Of a DNA stretch of 64,000 nt, positions 1 through 9,974 are shown in pieces. A program made the position numbers and the translations under genes. The stretch is from the NCBI RefSeq assembly GCF_964355755.1, contig NC_092671.1, forward strand, positions 34,739,304 through 34,803,303, given 5' to 3'. The stretch comes from Antedon mediterranea (taxonomy: Eukaryota; Echinodermata; Crinoidea; Comatulida; Antedonidae). Below the pieces are notes generated by a model. That model made no database searches. It had not been told where the DNA came from and saw nothing but the letters and a program-made list of their open reading frames with translations. The stretch's first letter is position 1; the number at the start of each line of letters is the position of its first letter.

Positions 1-112
1 TCACCCATTACTATGTTGTTACAGTCACCTATTACGATATTGTCACTCATTACAATATTGTCACTCATTACTATATTGTCACCCATTACGATATTGTCAC
101 TCATTACGATCT
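1..112. repeat. 18-bp minisatellite
   Basis: About six head-to-tail units of an 18-base motif related to TCACTCATTACGATATTG. They differ by single substitutions and start before the window edge. No coding sequence is visible in it. Confidence 0.8.
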
Positions 113-624
113 TAATGACGAGTGACCAAGGAGGACAATATGGAGTGATAACCTCATCACTGTAGGATGGTAGAGTTGAGCCTCAATTGTATAGGGTTTT
201 TCACACTTGTTGATGTTTGATTTGACGGCGCGGGAACAGGTGAACAGGTCGGTTGGTCGGTAAACTCAAATTTAAGCACGGGACTGCAGCCATGTATATG
301 ACATTGTTTATTCCGTTTACAAGATAGGCCCAACTCAATCTAAACTAATCATTGTTTTTCTCGTCTAGTTTAAATATTTAATAAACGTAATTGTACGTAT
401 GTACGTAATAATAATTTGTATAAATTTTTCATTATCTTAAGTGTGTGTGTGCGTTGGTTGATAAATGTTAAACAATGTTTTCAATGCATCAACCAACGTC
501 ACTTAAATTGATTGAGCTTTTTACACAATAACATTTTCTCCAAGAAGAGCAGTTTTCATGTAATTTAGTGAATTAATGATGACCTCTTTCTGTGACCTGA
601 TTGTGAAATTGGTCTAAAAATACA
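113..624. other. Non-coding stretch, no gene seen
   Basis: AT-rich DNA without a credible ORF. The only recognisable item is a block at 246-293 that recurs at 19736-19785, described separately. Confidence 0.5.
246..293. repeat. Dispersed block shared with 19736-19785
   Basis: A block of nearly 50 bases recurs, with a few changes and small indels, at 19736-19785. Both copies share TTGGTCGGTAAAC, GAGCACG/AAGCACG and GACTGCAGCCAT. The second copy lies about 500 bases upstream of the start codon of the first two-pass membrane gene. It may be a dispersed repeat end or a shared upstream region, and the sequence does not decide which. Confidence 0.5.
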
Positions 625-715
625 ATTGAGAACACAAAGGAGAGTCACATTGTTGGAAGAAATTTAAATAAAGTGAGCATTTACAAATTAATTTGAGAAT
701 ACACACAAGAGGTGA
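625..715 (+). pseudogene. C2H2 zinc-finger remnant, first half
   Basis: Read on the plus strand, this piece matches the repeating unit of the zinc-finger genes at 24.4 and 32.2 kb: a GGAAGAAATTTAAA-like stretch, an AGTGAGCATTTA-like helix and TTTGAGAATACACACA (the LRIHT linker). In-frame stops and lost cysteine codons show it is dead. The array resumes at about 7756 beyond the inserted LINE, so this is the left half of a split zinc-finger exon. Confidence 0.7.
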
Positions 716-729
716 CAATATTTGGACTT

Positions 730-2175
730 TAAACCTTTTATTTTATTTATTTTATTTTATTTTATTCCTTTCGGCAATAAACATAAAATAATAATTACAA
801 AAAAAACATAGATATATATATATATATATATGAAAAACAAGACACGAGGCCGAGGAAAGACAAAAGCATTAAACAAAACGCTGTCACCGGTAAGGTGTGT
901 CTCTCCAACACATAACAAATAACAAGAATATATACTAATATAGTAGACATATCATTTCATTTAAAAATTTAAAAAGTTTCTCTCCGACATTTAAAATATA
1001 GCTTTAGAGATAATTTGAAATTAATAAAAGAACCATTAACAAAAATATCGCGAATCTCATTGGGTATGGAATTCCAAGTTCTAGTGACTCTGGTCGGGAT
1101 GCAAAATTTTGACATATCATTACTGGAGCGAAGATGCTTGAAAGTGAGAGTATCATGACGATTATTAACTATGAGTAAATTATAAATAATAGATCTTTGA
1201 TGATAAAGTAAAACATTGCAAACAAATAGAACAGTATAACAATCTCTAATAGCGATTGTGGATGGGATATCAAGAGTGTCTAGTCTCCCCTCATATGACT
1301 GTTCCTGACGACGTTGATGTAAAATCAACCGGGTGGCCCGTCTCTGGATTTGCTCAATCATTTGAATTTGACATATGCGATAAGGGTACCACACCTCGCA
1401 ACAGTACTGTATATGAGGGAGGACTAGACACTGGTATAATTTTAAAATAACAGGTGTAGAACAACCACCAGCAATTGCTCTAACAAGACCCAGTGTTCTA
1501 TTACACTTATTTACAACCTCATGGACTTGTTTAGACCATGACAAATCATCGGATATGTACACACCAAGAATTTTCAGATGTTTAACATGTGCAATAACCT
1601 GATTGTTAAGTACATAGTCATTAGAAGATGGAGCTCTTCTTCTATCGATAGACAAGATGTTACATTTAGTAGGGTTTAAAATAAGTTTGTTTAAAATTGA
1701 CCATTCAGAGATTTTGTTAATGTCTCTCTGTAAGGAAATAAAATCACAATAAGAATAAACTGCTTTACTAATAAATGTATCGTCAGCATATTGGTACGGT
1801 TTATTTTTCAAGTGAAGATTTAAGTCATTCACGTAAATGTTGAACAATAATGGCCCCAAGACTGACCCCTGGGGGACACCTGACTTGACTAAACACCAGT
1901 CAGATTGGACACCATTAAAAATTACTCTTTGCTTACGACCAGATAAGAAAGAGTTAATCCATTTTAATAATACACCGCCAACACCATACGTTTTTGAAAG
2001 CTTATTCACCAGAATGTCATGCGAGATGGAATCAAATGCCCTACTGTAATCAAGAGCCACGACATCAATCCGTGGTGCCCCATTATCTAAAGCCTTAACC
2101 CAGGATGTTGTAGCCTCAGCCAAGACTGAGGAACAAGATTTTCCTGGAGTAAAACCATATTGGCCATCAAACATG
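730..2175 (-). mobile_element. CR1/Jockey-like LINE, 3' segment
   Basis: A 5'-truncated non-LTR retrotransposon on the minus strand. On its coding strand the reverse-transcriptase ORF ends at 969. A short 3' UTR with an AT dinucleotide run at 812-831 follows, then a tail of ATAAA/ATAAAA repeats at about 730-768. The LTR retrotransposon at 2176-7584 interrupts the element, and its 5' part continues in frame at 7585-7755. The whole LINE lies inside a zinc-finger remnant. Assignment to the CR1/Jockey group rests on the RT motifs and the short repeat tail, and the exact clade is not determined. Confidence 0.85.
969..2175 (-). pseudogene. LINE reverse transcriptase, interrupted
   Basis: The polymerase part of a non-LTR reverse transcriptase, which copies LINE RNA at a nicked target site. 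About 400 codons are open. Visible motifs in order are QYGFTPGKS, VALDYSRAFDSISHD (palm A aspartate), SGVPQGSVLGPLLFNIYVND and YADDT (catalytic aspartates). After these come the thumb-like region and a C-terminal tail with WYPYR and LDIPS. The apparent ATG just upstream is supplied by the inserted LTR, not by the LINE. Codons upstream of the LTR insertion resume at 7585-7755 and read through exactly when one copy of the ACATG target duplication is removed. No endonuclease domain is left, so the element is a dead 5'-truncated copy. Confidence 0.88.
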
Positions 2176-2302
2176 TGTTTCACGTTTCGTGAATGGTAGA
2201 ATATAACAATAAAGATACGGACTAAATAACTCGTGTTACTCGGTAGCCATATTTATTCAGATCAAGACATAGCGCCCTCAGTCGGGGCACGATACTGTGA
2301 CA
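2176..2302 (-). repeat. 3' LTR (127 bp)
   Basis: Direct repeat of 7458-7584 with only about one visible base difference. It runs TG to CA on the coding strand and contains an AATAAA-type sequence. The flanking ACATG is shared with the far side of the other LTR. Confidence 0.88.
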
Positions 2303-2316
2303 TCCTTCCTTTTTTT
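2303..2316 (-). other. Polypurine tract
   Basis: On the coding strand a run of A and G (AAAAAAAGGAAGGA) directly abuts the first base of the 3' LTR, the expected site of plus-strand priming. Confidence 0.75.
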
Positions 2317-2479
2317 AAATAAGTTACGGTGTGCGCTTTTATGAATTTTTTTTTTATATACTTATTTGTTATTTAGTATGATGAATATAATAAAATATAG
2401 TATATCAATTAGTATCAGTGTTACTGTTTAGACTTCTTATCTCTTGTGAGTGAATTATTATAAACACAGTATTATCATG

Positions 2480-2571
2480 AGTAACTTTAACACAACTTTA
2501 ACTTTAACTTCTTTAACATAACGTTTAACTTTAACTTTTTTAACATAACGTTTAACTGCAACAATTTAAAA
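2480..2571. repeat. Short tandem repeat in the element 3' UTR
   Basis: Three imperfect units of about 30 bases built on TAACATAACGTTTAACTTTAAC, between the gag-pro stop codon and the 3' LTR. Confidence 0.65.
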
Positions 2572-2648
2572 AATGGTTTGTAACATAGTTCCAGTCTGCT
2601 TTTATTGATTAATTAGTTATAGCAGCTAAGATATGAATTTGTTTTTAT

Positions 2649-4043
2649 TTATGAGTTACATAATCTTTTAGATAGATAGGTTGTTTTTTTATTCTGGTTG
2701 ATCTGCGTGGTTGAGTTGGTTCCGCCATTGGTCTGTGTGGCACTATGTAATTGCTTGAAGTTACTGTAGTTTACCGTGATCAGTTTCATTTTTTCTGCTG
2801 TCTCTCTGCTTAATAGTGGTTGTAAATCTTGTTTGACAATTTGAAAATCAACTGTATATGACTTGTTTGTGGCGTCATTTTTAAGCGTTAGCACACGTTT
2901 TCCTAATGGGATGACTTTGCTCTTGTTATACATTGTTAACTTTGTGTGTGATTGTTCAATTTTGGTACTACCTAGTTCAACATATTTTACTGGTATCACG
3001 TTTACAGTAGCTCCGCTGTCCACTTGGAATCGTATTTTACTTCCATCATTCATGGTCATTTCCGCATATATTGGTCCTGTTGAAACATTGTAAATTTTGT
3101 CTTCAGTTACACTCAATGTACTATCATCTGAATCTTGTGCTTCAACACCATATAGCTTGGGTTTCCGTTTGCATACAATAGCGAAATGGTTCATTAATTT
3201 GCATTTTTTGCACCGTTTACCCCAGGCAGGGCACATTTCTTTCTTTCTTGGGTGGCTGTTTCTACAATATTTGCATTTAGGCATGTTGCCAGACGGTGCT
3301 CTGTCACTAGTTTTATGTTTTCCTGATGACTGAGGGGTTTCATGTTTCTGCTTATGTCCACCTCTGTTCATCACTTTATGAACTTCTTCTTCCTCCAATG
3401 ATTTACCAGAAATCACTTTCATTTGGTTGTATGTGTTTTCATAGCTGTGGCAGATGTCAATACATTTCTTTAAATCTATTTTTCTTTCTTGGAATAGTCG
3501 TTTTCTTACTCTTTCATCATGTACTCCCAGTACTAAACGATCTCGAATTAGACTATCTTTCATGCAATCACAGAAATTACAGGTTTTTCTGAGTATTTTC
3601 AAAGCATTTATATATGTGTCAATTGACTCGCCTTTTTCTTGTTTTCGGGAATTGAATTTATATCGTTCAAAAATGTCATTGGTTTCACCAAGAATAAACG
3701 TATCCAATTTTTGTATGATTTCCTCACACGTGTCAGATTCTAGTGGGTCACATCCATTATATATTTGGAGTGCATCAACACCCATGGTAGAGATCAGTAA
3801 TGATTTCTTAAAATGAGGTGATCGTGATGGATGATCTAGGTTGCTAGCAATGGTATAATGTGTCCAAAGCTGCTTCCATAATTTCCAATTTTCCTGTTTA
3901 CCATTTGTGTCTAGTTTTACCGGTTCTGGGGGTTTAACATTGAACATCTGGACAGGCATTTGTATCGTCGGCAGTCCGTTGCCGTTAGCTTCATCCTGCA
4001 GGCCATGTGCGTCATTTTGCACGCCCTCCTCGCCGTCTGCCAT
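2649..4043 (-). CDS. Gag-protease polyprotein of a Gypsy-type element
   Basis: 464 codons. The N-terminal half is a capsid-like gag region with the WKLWKQLWTHY block near residues 52-62. Two zinc knuckles follow around residues 257-290: CKYCRNSHPRKKEMC, then CKKC with H and C spaced as in a CCHC box. Next comes an aspartic protease with catalytic VDSGATVNVIP near residue 340. The frame then stops about 90 residues later, before any RT sequence. The organisation is close to the start of the intact Gypsy polyprotein at 12451-16446 but clearly diverged from it. The product could form particles and process itself but cannot reverse-transcribe, so mobilisation would need a helper. Whether pol was deleted or this is a stable gag-pro family cannot be told from one copy. 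Confidence 0.85.
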   Translation of the reverse strand: MADGEEGVQNDAHGLQDEANGNGLPTIQMPVQMFNVKPPEPVKLDTNGKQENWKLWKQLWTHYTIASNLDHPSRSPHFKKSLLISTMGVDALQIYNGCDPLESDTCEEIIQKLDTFILGETNDIFERYKFNSRKQEKGESIDTYINALKILRKTCNFCDCMKDSLIRDRLVLGVHDERVRKRLFQERKIDLKKCIDICHSYENTYNQMKVISGKSLEEEEVHKVMNRGGHKQKHETPQSSGKHKTSDRAPSGNMPKCKYCRNSHPRKKEMCPAWGKRCKKCKLMNHFAIVCKRKPKLYGVEAQDSDDSTLSVTEDKIYNVSTGPIYAEMTMNDGSKIRFQVDSGATVNVIPVKYVELGSTKIEQSHTKLTMYNKSKVIPLGKRVLTLKNDATNKSYTVDFQIVKQDLQPLLSRETAEKMKLITVNYSNFKQLHSATQTNGGTNSTTQINQNKKTTYLSKRLCNS

Positions 4044-4141
4044 GCTGGCTAGGCTGGTCGTATCTATCTCGTGAGATTTAACAGTAAATATCTTACTTTA
4101 CTTATCTGTGTTTCAGTGTGCAATTCAGACTAATCTGGCGC

Positions 4142-4190
4142 GGATCAGGTGCCGTTTTCGGCCACCTCGACTTATATGGACTATACCATT
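4142..4190. repeat. Left arm of a ~49-bp inverted repeat
   Basis: GATCAGGTGCCGTTTTCGGC and the following bases to about 4190 are the reverse complement, with a few mismatches, of 6716-6764. The pair brackets 2.5 kb in the leader of the LTR element. No convincing target duplication was found. Confidence 0.6.
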
Positions 4191-4394
4191 ATTATGATAG
4201 GGGTGTGGTGTATTATGTTTTATGTAGAGAAGGGTGTCTATTGAATGGGAGGCAATACAATTGTTCTGTTATGTAACCTACAGTACAAACTACAAGTAAC
4301 AATACAAAACATAAAAAACTAGCAATGCATGTACTTTTTATAAGGAATGTTATTATTAGGTACTGTGTTAGGGAATGGCAAGATTTTGAAACAA

Positions 4395-5335
4395 TATTAC
4401 TATATTAACTAAAGATATTTTAAATAAAACAAATTTTATAGACAAATTTAATGAAGAACCATCTACTAACTGTATAAAGCCATTTAGGAAAAATAAAAAG
4501 TTGATCATAATGAGTGGTTTTCAAAGGACCAATGCAAAACGAAATTCCATGCAAAACAACGTTAACGGAATATACTATGTATAAAGGAACTCCAAACCTT
4601 GAACAATATTTGTTAGATAAAACTAATTTTAAGAGTATCAATTTAAAATTTAAAGCAAGATCAAACTCTCTAGATCTTGAGGGTCGTAGACAATCCTGGT
4701 CAAATCATAACACAGGATTATGTAAGATGTGTAGTACCATGGAGGAAAAAATGGTAGTACTAACGAAAAAGAAACAGTAAACCATTTTTTATTTAAATGT
4801 CCTTCATTAAACTCTGTTAGACAATAATTAAGTATGTACTAACTGGGATAATTTGAATTGTGGATCTCAGGAATTAAAACACCACTTTATGCTAGACAAT
4901 TTATTCACTGAAAATGAAACATTAGGAAAAATCTTTGATTTTTATTGTAAAAAATATTTAATGAAAGCATGGGTTACTAGATCTACAATGTTATCAGCAT
5001 TACCTCTCTCAACTAATTGATTAATATAGTAAACAGACACCTCTATGAGGATGTATCTGTATGTTTTATTTATTTATTAGGCCTATCCTGTATTTTTGTT
5101 GTTCTGTTTTTATTTTTGTAGTTATATATATTGTACAATTTACATATTATGTATTTTCATACAGATCTAATTAATTAATTAGTTTACATTTTGTTTTAAT
5201 GGTATGTATTGGTATTTAGAACTTTGTGGCTTATGTTATCTGTAATTTTGTCTGTAAATTGGATGCACCATTAACTGATAAATGTGTGACACCGATATAA
5301 AGGTGATTCCTATGAATAAATAAATAAACTAAACT
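4395..5335 (+). mobile_element. Non-LTR retrotransposon 3' fragment
   Basis: The plus strand encodes, across at least one frameshift near 4750, the C-terminal cysteine-rich tail seen in non-LTR retrotransposon polyproteins: NTGLCKMC, then ETVNHFLFKCPSLNSVR. A 3' UTR follows and ends in ATAAATAAATAAACT repeats near 5335. It belongs to a different family from the LINE at 730-2175, judged by tail and peptide. It lies in opposite orientation to the host LTR element, and frameshifts and stops make it non-functional. Confidence 0.65.
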
Positions 5336-5894
5336 AAACACTACAGTATAATCAAAATTAAAGCATATTAAATACTAGGCCTATGTTATTCCTATCTGGG
5401 TTTAAACACTTTAAATTTTAGTACAATCCGATTCGAAATTAGAAAATGTTAAATACTACAATACAATCGGAATTAAAACATCCTAAATACTACATTACAA
5501 TCGATATTAAAATATCCTAAATCCTACATTACAATCGGTTAAATTACCTAAACTCTATAATGTTGTGAAATATGTAAAAGAATGTTGGCAAATGCATTCT
5601 AATTGGCCCAATCGTATAGGTAGATAAATCATATTTTTTATTTTCTTGAACTAAACATTAAAACAAAAGAAATAAGGATTGATTTTCGAAAACATAATTG
5701 GTCTGACAGTATACATTAATTAAAGTAAAGGAAGTAGAGATTGTTAACAATTATAAGTATTTGGTAGTAGTGTTTGACTAAAGCTTAAATGGGTGGACAT
5801 GTTAATCGTAGTTAAATACAAGGCTGTACTGCTTGAGGAAACTCGGTTCTTTGGGGTAAAGCAGGATATTTGTACTATAGAATGTTTATGTTTT
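5336..5894. other. Non-coding filler within the LTR element leader
   Basis: AT-rich. It includes three short degenerate repeats of the form CTACATTACAATCG around 5455-5540 and otherwise shows nothing. Confidence 0.4.
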
Positions 5895-5930
5895 ACCATG
5901 GAGAAATAAGTTAACTTATTTCTCCATGGT
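5895..5930. repeat. Perfect 36-bp palindrome
   Basis: Two 18-base arms with no spacer, ACCATGGAGAAATAAGTT followed by its exact reverse complement. Confidence 0.9.
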
Positions 5931-5941
5931 TTTACTAATCA

Positions 5942-6184
5942 GTGATGTTCTATTTGGGCATATTGTATATTGGGCTAGGAATATCAGTAAGGGAATGTAA
6001 GGAGGATAAAGACCGAATTGAGAAGGTACTGGGTAGAACGTGGAAAGTAATTGGTTTGTCTATGCAAATGCTTGACTCGTTCTACAGCGAACGGCTTGCC
6101 GATGTATTCCATGCTATATTGGAAGACACCAATCATCCTCTTCATGGCGACATTATCAGCTCCGTTTTGCATTCGCTATTATAA
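5942..6184 (+). pseudogene. LINE reverse-transcriptase C-terminal fragment
   Basis: An 80-codon open stretch ends in LEDTNHPLHGDI, preceded by DRIEKVLGRTWKVIG. This order (I-E-K-V, K-I/V-I-G, then H-P-L-H) is typical of the C-terminal region of L2/CR1-type polyproteins, so I read it as a short fossil. It has no RT core, and the flanks give no ends. The first methionine is probably not a real start. Confidence 0.45.
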
Positions 6185-7440
6185 CGTTTTGATGCAAACG
6201 TTGTTCAATTAGAACATGTATTTCTACACAGAAACGTGTTTAAAACGTTTAAAAAAAACCAAACCTAAAAACACGCAATGTCAAACGCTGTGTTTTCTGG
6301 GAACAAAATGGTACAGATTCATTGACAAAATTATAATGTTTATTTGTTTTACTGATTACCTAATAATCAGTATGTTATAGATCTTATTAAATGTACTAGT
6401 ACTACTGTCATCTTTATCAAATGTACTACTGTGTTATCGTTGGGTAAATTATATTTTTTATTTGTAACTGGAATAAAAACTTTCTTTATATACTTTCTGT
6501 ATCTATAAATCTGTAAAAATTATATAGAAATAAAGAGCCATAATATACTGCATTAACTTGAAAACTGAAATTAATTTTACAGCATGCAGGGCGTAGTTGT
6601 TTTCCCTTGGTTGCTGAAACATAATGCACTAACAAAAGAACAAAAGCAGCAGTATTTTGACACATTAACACACTCAATTAATAAATGGGACACCCCTATT
6701 TTCCCATCTTTTTATAATGGTATAGTCCATATACGTCGATGTGGCCGAAAACGGCACCTGATCCCGACCACTTACGAAGTAATTTTTTTTAAATAACAAT
6801 ACTTTTCAAAACATCAAAACAATACTGAACTCGCTGTCAACACACTGCGAAATGTTCGCCATCTTATATTTATCACTTAATTGCCAGAATGTATGCTTCA
6901 TTTTCACCCCAAAAATGTAGAAACTATAGAGGGCAGTGTTATAAAATCCGATTACACATATATAACCTATGCCTATTTAATTTTGAAAGGCAAGAAATGT
7001 TTTCAGCTGGCGAAATAGAGGTTAAATTAATATCTCATTATTAGTATTATTATTCATATTATTAATAGTTCCTATCAATGTTTTATGTACGGACTTGTAT
7101 CGTCGCCGTTTTGATATGTTCAGCTGGTTCTTTATAAAAAAAAACACCACTCTTTGCAGTTTTAAAATAAAAACAGAAAATAAAACATGCATTGATTTCT
7201 GGCAATTTTCTGATTCTAAAATGGCCACAGTTCGATCCAAGTATTCGCGGAAAAAGAGCTGTTTTGAAAGGCATTTTTTATTGTGATAAAGGTAATATAA
7301 CGGTGGCTAAATCATGGGAACATGTTACATAATGGCCCAAAATTGTATGATGTGGGCGTGAGAAAAAAATTAAGCAAGAAATCGAAGAAACAACAGTGTG
7401 GTGCGAAACTGCAGTAGCGCCACTAATCTTTTCTTGCAAT
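6185..7440. other. Leader of the LTR element, no recognised gene
   Basis: Non-coding on the element's coding strand. On the plus strand 6584-6796 there is a 70-codon frame just after a splice-acceptor-like TTTTACAG. I do not recognise the peptide. Its 3' part overlaps the right arm of the inverted repeat. Confidence 0.35.
6716..6764. repeat. Right arm of a ~49-bp inverted repeat
   Basis: Reverse complement, with a few mismatches, of 4142-4190, including GTGGCCGAAAACGGCACCTG. Confidence 0.6.
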
Positions 7441-7457
7441 GAGCACCGCTGCCACCA
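7441..7457 (-). other. Primer-binding site candidate
   Basis: Directly downstream of the 5' LTR on the coding strand the sequence is TGGTGGCAGCGGTGCTC. It starts with TGG as expected for pairing with a tRNA 3' CCA end. Which tRNA is not determined. Confidence 0.6.
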
Positions 7458-7584
7458 TGTTTCACGTTTCGTGAATGGTAGAATATAACAATAAAGATAC
7501 GGACTAAATAACTCGTGTTACTCGGTAGCCATATTTATTCAGATCAAGACATAGCGCCTTCAGTCGGGGCACGATACTGTGACA
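7458..7584 (-). repeat. 5' LTR (127 bp)
   Basis: Same length and nearly the same sequence as 2176-2302, with one substitution seen (CCTTCAG versus CCCTCAG). It is followed by the target duplication ACATG. The high identity indicates a fairly recent insertion. Confidence 0.88.
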
Positions 7585-7755
7585 ACATGAGTCCAAATTC
7601 GTTCAGATGAAGACGGAGTTCATCGGTGACAATACTCTCGAGCACCTTTGAGAACAAAGATGTCAGTTCAATTGGTCTATAGTTGCATAGGTTCGTCTTG
7701 CTGAGCTTCTTATGGACTGGTGCGATGTTTGCACATTTCCATGTCGAAGGAAAGA
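7585..7755 (-). pseudogene. LINE reverse transcriptase, 5' segment
   Basis: On the minus strand this encodes WKCANIAPVHKK, NYRPIELTSLFSKVLE and HLNEFGLM, the conserved blocks just before the RT palm. Joined at the ACATG duplication to the segment ending at 2175, the reading frame is continuous into FDGQYGFTPGKS. The LINE is 5'-truncated at about 7755, where zinc-finger sequence begins. Confidence 0.88.
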
Positions 7756-7870
7756 AATGTAATCATAATGGAGATTTGAGAAATCATTTGAGAGTACACA
7801 CGGGTGAAAGACCATATAAATGAGAACACTAGGAAGAAATTTAAAGAGAGTGGAAGTTTGAATAACTATA
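7756..7870 (+). pseudogene. C2H2 zinc-finger remnant, second half
   Basis: The plus strand reads [21 protein letters not shown] and then breaks down through stops, although the next finger (GAACACTAGGAAGAAATTTAAAGAGAG) is still recognisable. It complements the remnant at 625-715. The two halves once formed part of a zinc-finger array like those at 24.4 and 32.2 kb. Confidence 0.75.
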
Positions 7871-8752
7871 TTATGTTTTATCCATGTTATCTGTTATATG
7901 CTGTATTGTAGGCCTACCGAGGGAGTGTATTATCAAGAAGTATTTTACTGAGAAATAAACCAATGTGATAATGTTTAGTCATCTTATAGAACTATTTTAT
8001 TACTTTCAAATCCAGTTGTTAAAGATCCAGTTGAAAAAAAAAATGTTTATGTTGAATATGCCAAATGTTCCATAATACAGTTCACCTGAAGTCAAATTGG
8101 CTCCCAGAATCAATCTCATCTCCAGCATTTTTCCACACCTCGATCTCTCTTTGTTTTTCATCATAATGTTTACTACAGTGTTAGTACTAGTAGACGATTC
8201 TTGAGGGTGTTTTTCATCTGTCACTGGTAAATCTATAGGTACATGTATGTGACATTGTGGTTGTGGAACGCTTGTTGTAGAAGTGCCAGTAAGGTATACC
8301 CTTTTTGAACGATCTACTCATGGTAGTTCTTACTCTTACAAAAAGCCGTTTTGATTTAACCATTCTAGAGAAAAACAAGATTATTATTATTAAATGTCGG
8401 GAGAAAACCTAGTGGCATGCTGTTTGATTAATAATACTATGATATGATTGGTCATTTTAATACCAGGGCAATACACGTGCACGCAGTAACAACTCTGAAA
8501 ATCTCGAAAACAAAAACAGGCCTCTCATCGGTGTTTTCCAGAAAATTGTATTCACACTAGGGCCTATAGGCCTATTAGTATATTATTAGTATTAAATATG
8601 TATATATGCCTAGGCCTAGTATTAACTTTTGGCAGGGTTTTTTTTTTTGTTGGGTACGAGTCATCTAACATTTGGGTACGAGTCAGCTAAAATAAAATTT
8701 GGGTAGCCTAGCCTACCTACGATTTGGCATGGTCGATGATGATGGGCCGGCC
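7871..8752. other. Intergenic, nothing recognised
   Basis: AT-rich DNA with only short frames. I see no coding or repeat structure that can be supported. Confidence 0.4.
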
Positions 8753-9673
8753 CACAGTGGGCCAGAATTGGTTCAAAGTGTGCCAAAAGTCTATACGCAT
8801 AAATAAACACTAATAATACCTTAATTTTTAAAGGATCTAAGGAATTTTCAGACCCGTAGAATTTAATGGAAGTATTTTTAAATAGGTATGACGTAATACA
8901 AATTGTGTTTTCTGATTGGTTGAGGCGAATGTGCTTGTAATTCTTATGTCGATTGATATTACATTCATTATTGAAAGTGTAAGGGTTTCTATTACACCTA
9001 ATAAATCCAACTGGAACATTTTCTTAATATATTAGACGTCATAAATTAATAATTTTTGATTAGATGACTTTAATTCTCATTGCAATATCATGTGTGATTA
9101 AATTGCATCGATGATTAAAACGTACTTAAATTATTTAAAGATCCACAGAGTTCAATGAAACCATCTTTTTAATGTACAGTATGATGTCATTACAAATACT
9201 GTTTTCTGATTGTGTGAATAATATTAATATTGAAAATATAGGTTTGTATTGCATGTTACAAATAAGGGTTTAAATGACTGAAATACATCACTTATGTTGT
9301 CGTTTGTTTTCATTGTATGTTTTCGTTGATAGACTCTTCGCTCACCATACCTATCAGTAATACAGAACTCGAAATAATTGATGAACCATGAACTAGGAGA
9401 ACATGTACACTCACTGGCATTTTATACCATGGATAGAGTTGTATATAGGCCTATAACTCTGCTGTTTTTCGGCAGTAGTCCCTAAATTGTAAAGGGTCTA
9501 AACACGTACTAGATTTACATCCAACCCGCAAATTTCAGCGAAAGTCTCCTTTTCCTGGAGAGCTAGCTCTGCAAGCTATGTTGCCATTGTTTTCCTGAAC
9601 CTTGTTTAAGTTCATCTACTTTCATTCCTATATCTTCTTTAAACCGATCGTGTATTTCTTTTCTTCATATAGA

Positions 9674-9776
9674 AGTGGGTGGCCGAGCGGTTAAGACAGT
9701 GGAACCGTAATCACGTAGCCATAACATCGGCAGGGGTTCGAGGCTCACTCACTCCATGGTTCTGGTGGTAGAACGA

Positions 9777-9810
<34 letters not shown>

Positions 9811-9974
9811 AGAGTACACAACTTGCTCGTGTGTACTTTATTTAAAGAACCTAGTACATCTTTCGAGATGAGTAGGGGTTTACCCCGGTGTATTAGTACA
9901 TCACAGCCACTGATCACCAACTGGGTCCTCTTTGACTGAAGAGGTCACCCAGTATAAAGATAAAAAAAAAAAAA
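9674..9974 (+). mobile_element. tRNA-derived SINE (class II tRNA head)
   Basis: The head (9674-9756) has a box A-like TGGCCGAGCGGTTAAGAC, a long variable-arm region, a box B-like GGTTCGAGGCTC and a closing ACTCACT that pairs with the 5' AGTGGGT, followed by CCA. This resembles Ser/Leu-type tRNAs. A 200-base unrelated body follows and ends in a poly-A run at about 9962-9974. Part of the body recurs near 57.34 kb. A functional tRNA gene is unlikely because the anticodon stem is poor and the A tail marks a retroposon. Confidence 0.75.

Larger units (their letters stand above)
2176..7584 (-). mobile_element. LTR retrotransposon, gag-pro only, with internal insertions
   Basis: The ends are two 127-bp direct repeats starting TGTCACAG and ending GTGAAACA on the coding (minus) strand, flanked by the 5-bp duplication ACATG (2171-2175 and 7585-7589). 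Next to the 5' LTR is a plausible primer-binding site, TGGTGGCAGCGGTGCTC (rc of 7441-7457). Next to the 3' LTR is a purine tract (rc of 2303-2316). The only element-type ORF is gag-protease at 2649-4043. RT, RNase H and integrase are absent. The 5' leader between primer site and gag is 3.4 kb long and holds two plus-strand LINE fragments and an inverted repeat pair. I infer a Gypsy-type non-autonomous or pol-deleted copy that has itself been invaded. Confidence 0.85.

Noticed and set aside
9674-9756. Functional Ser/Leu tRNA gene
   Set aside because: Poor anticodon arm, a CCA following directly, and a body with a poly-A tail identify a SINE.
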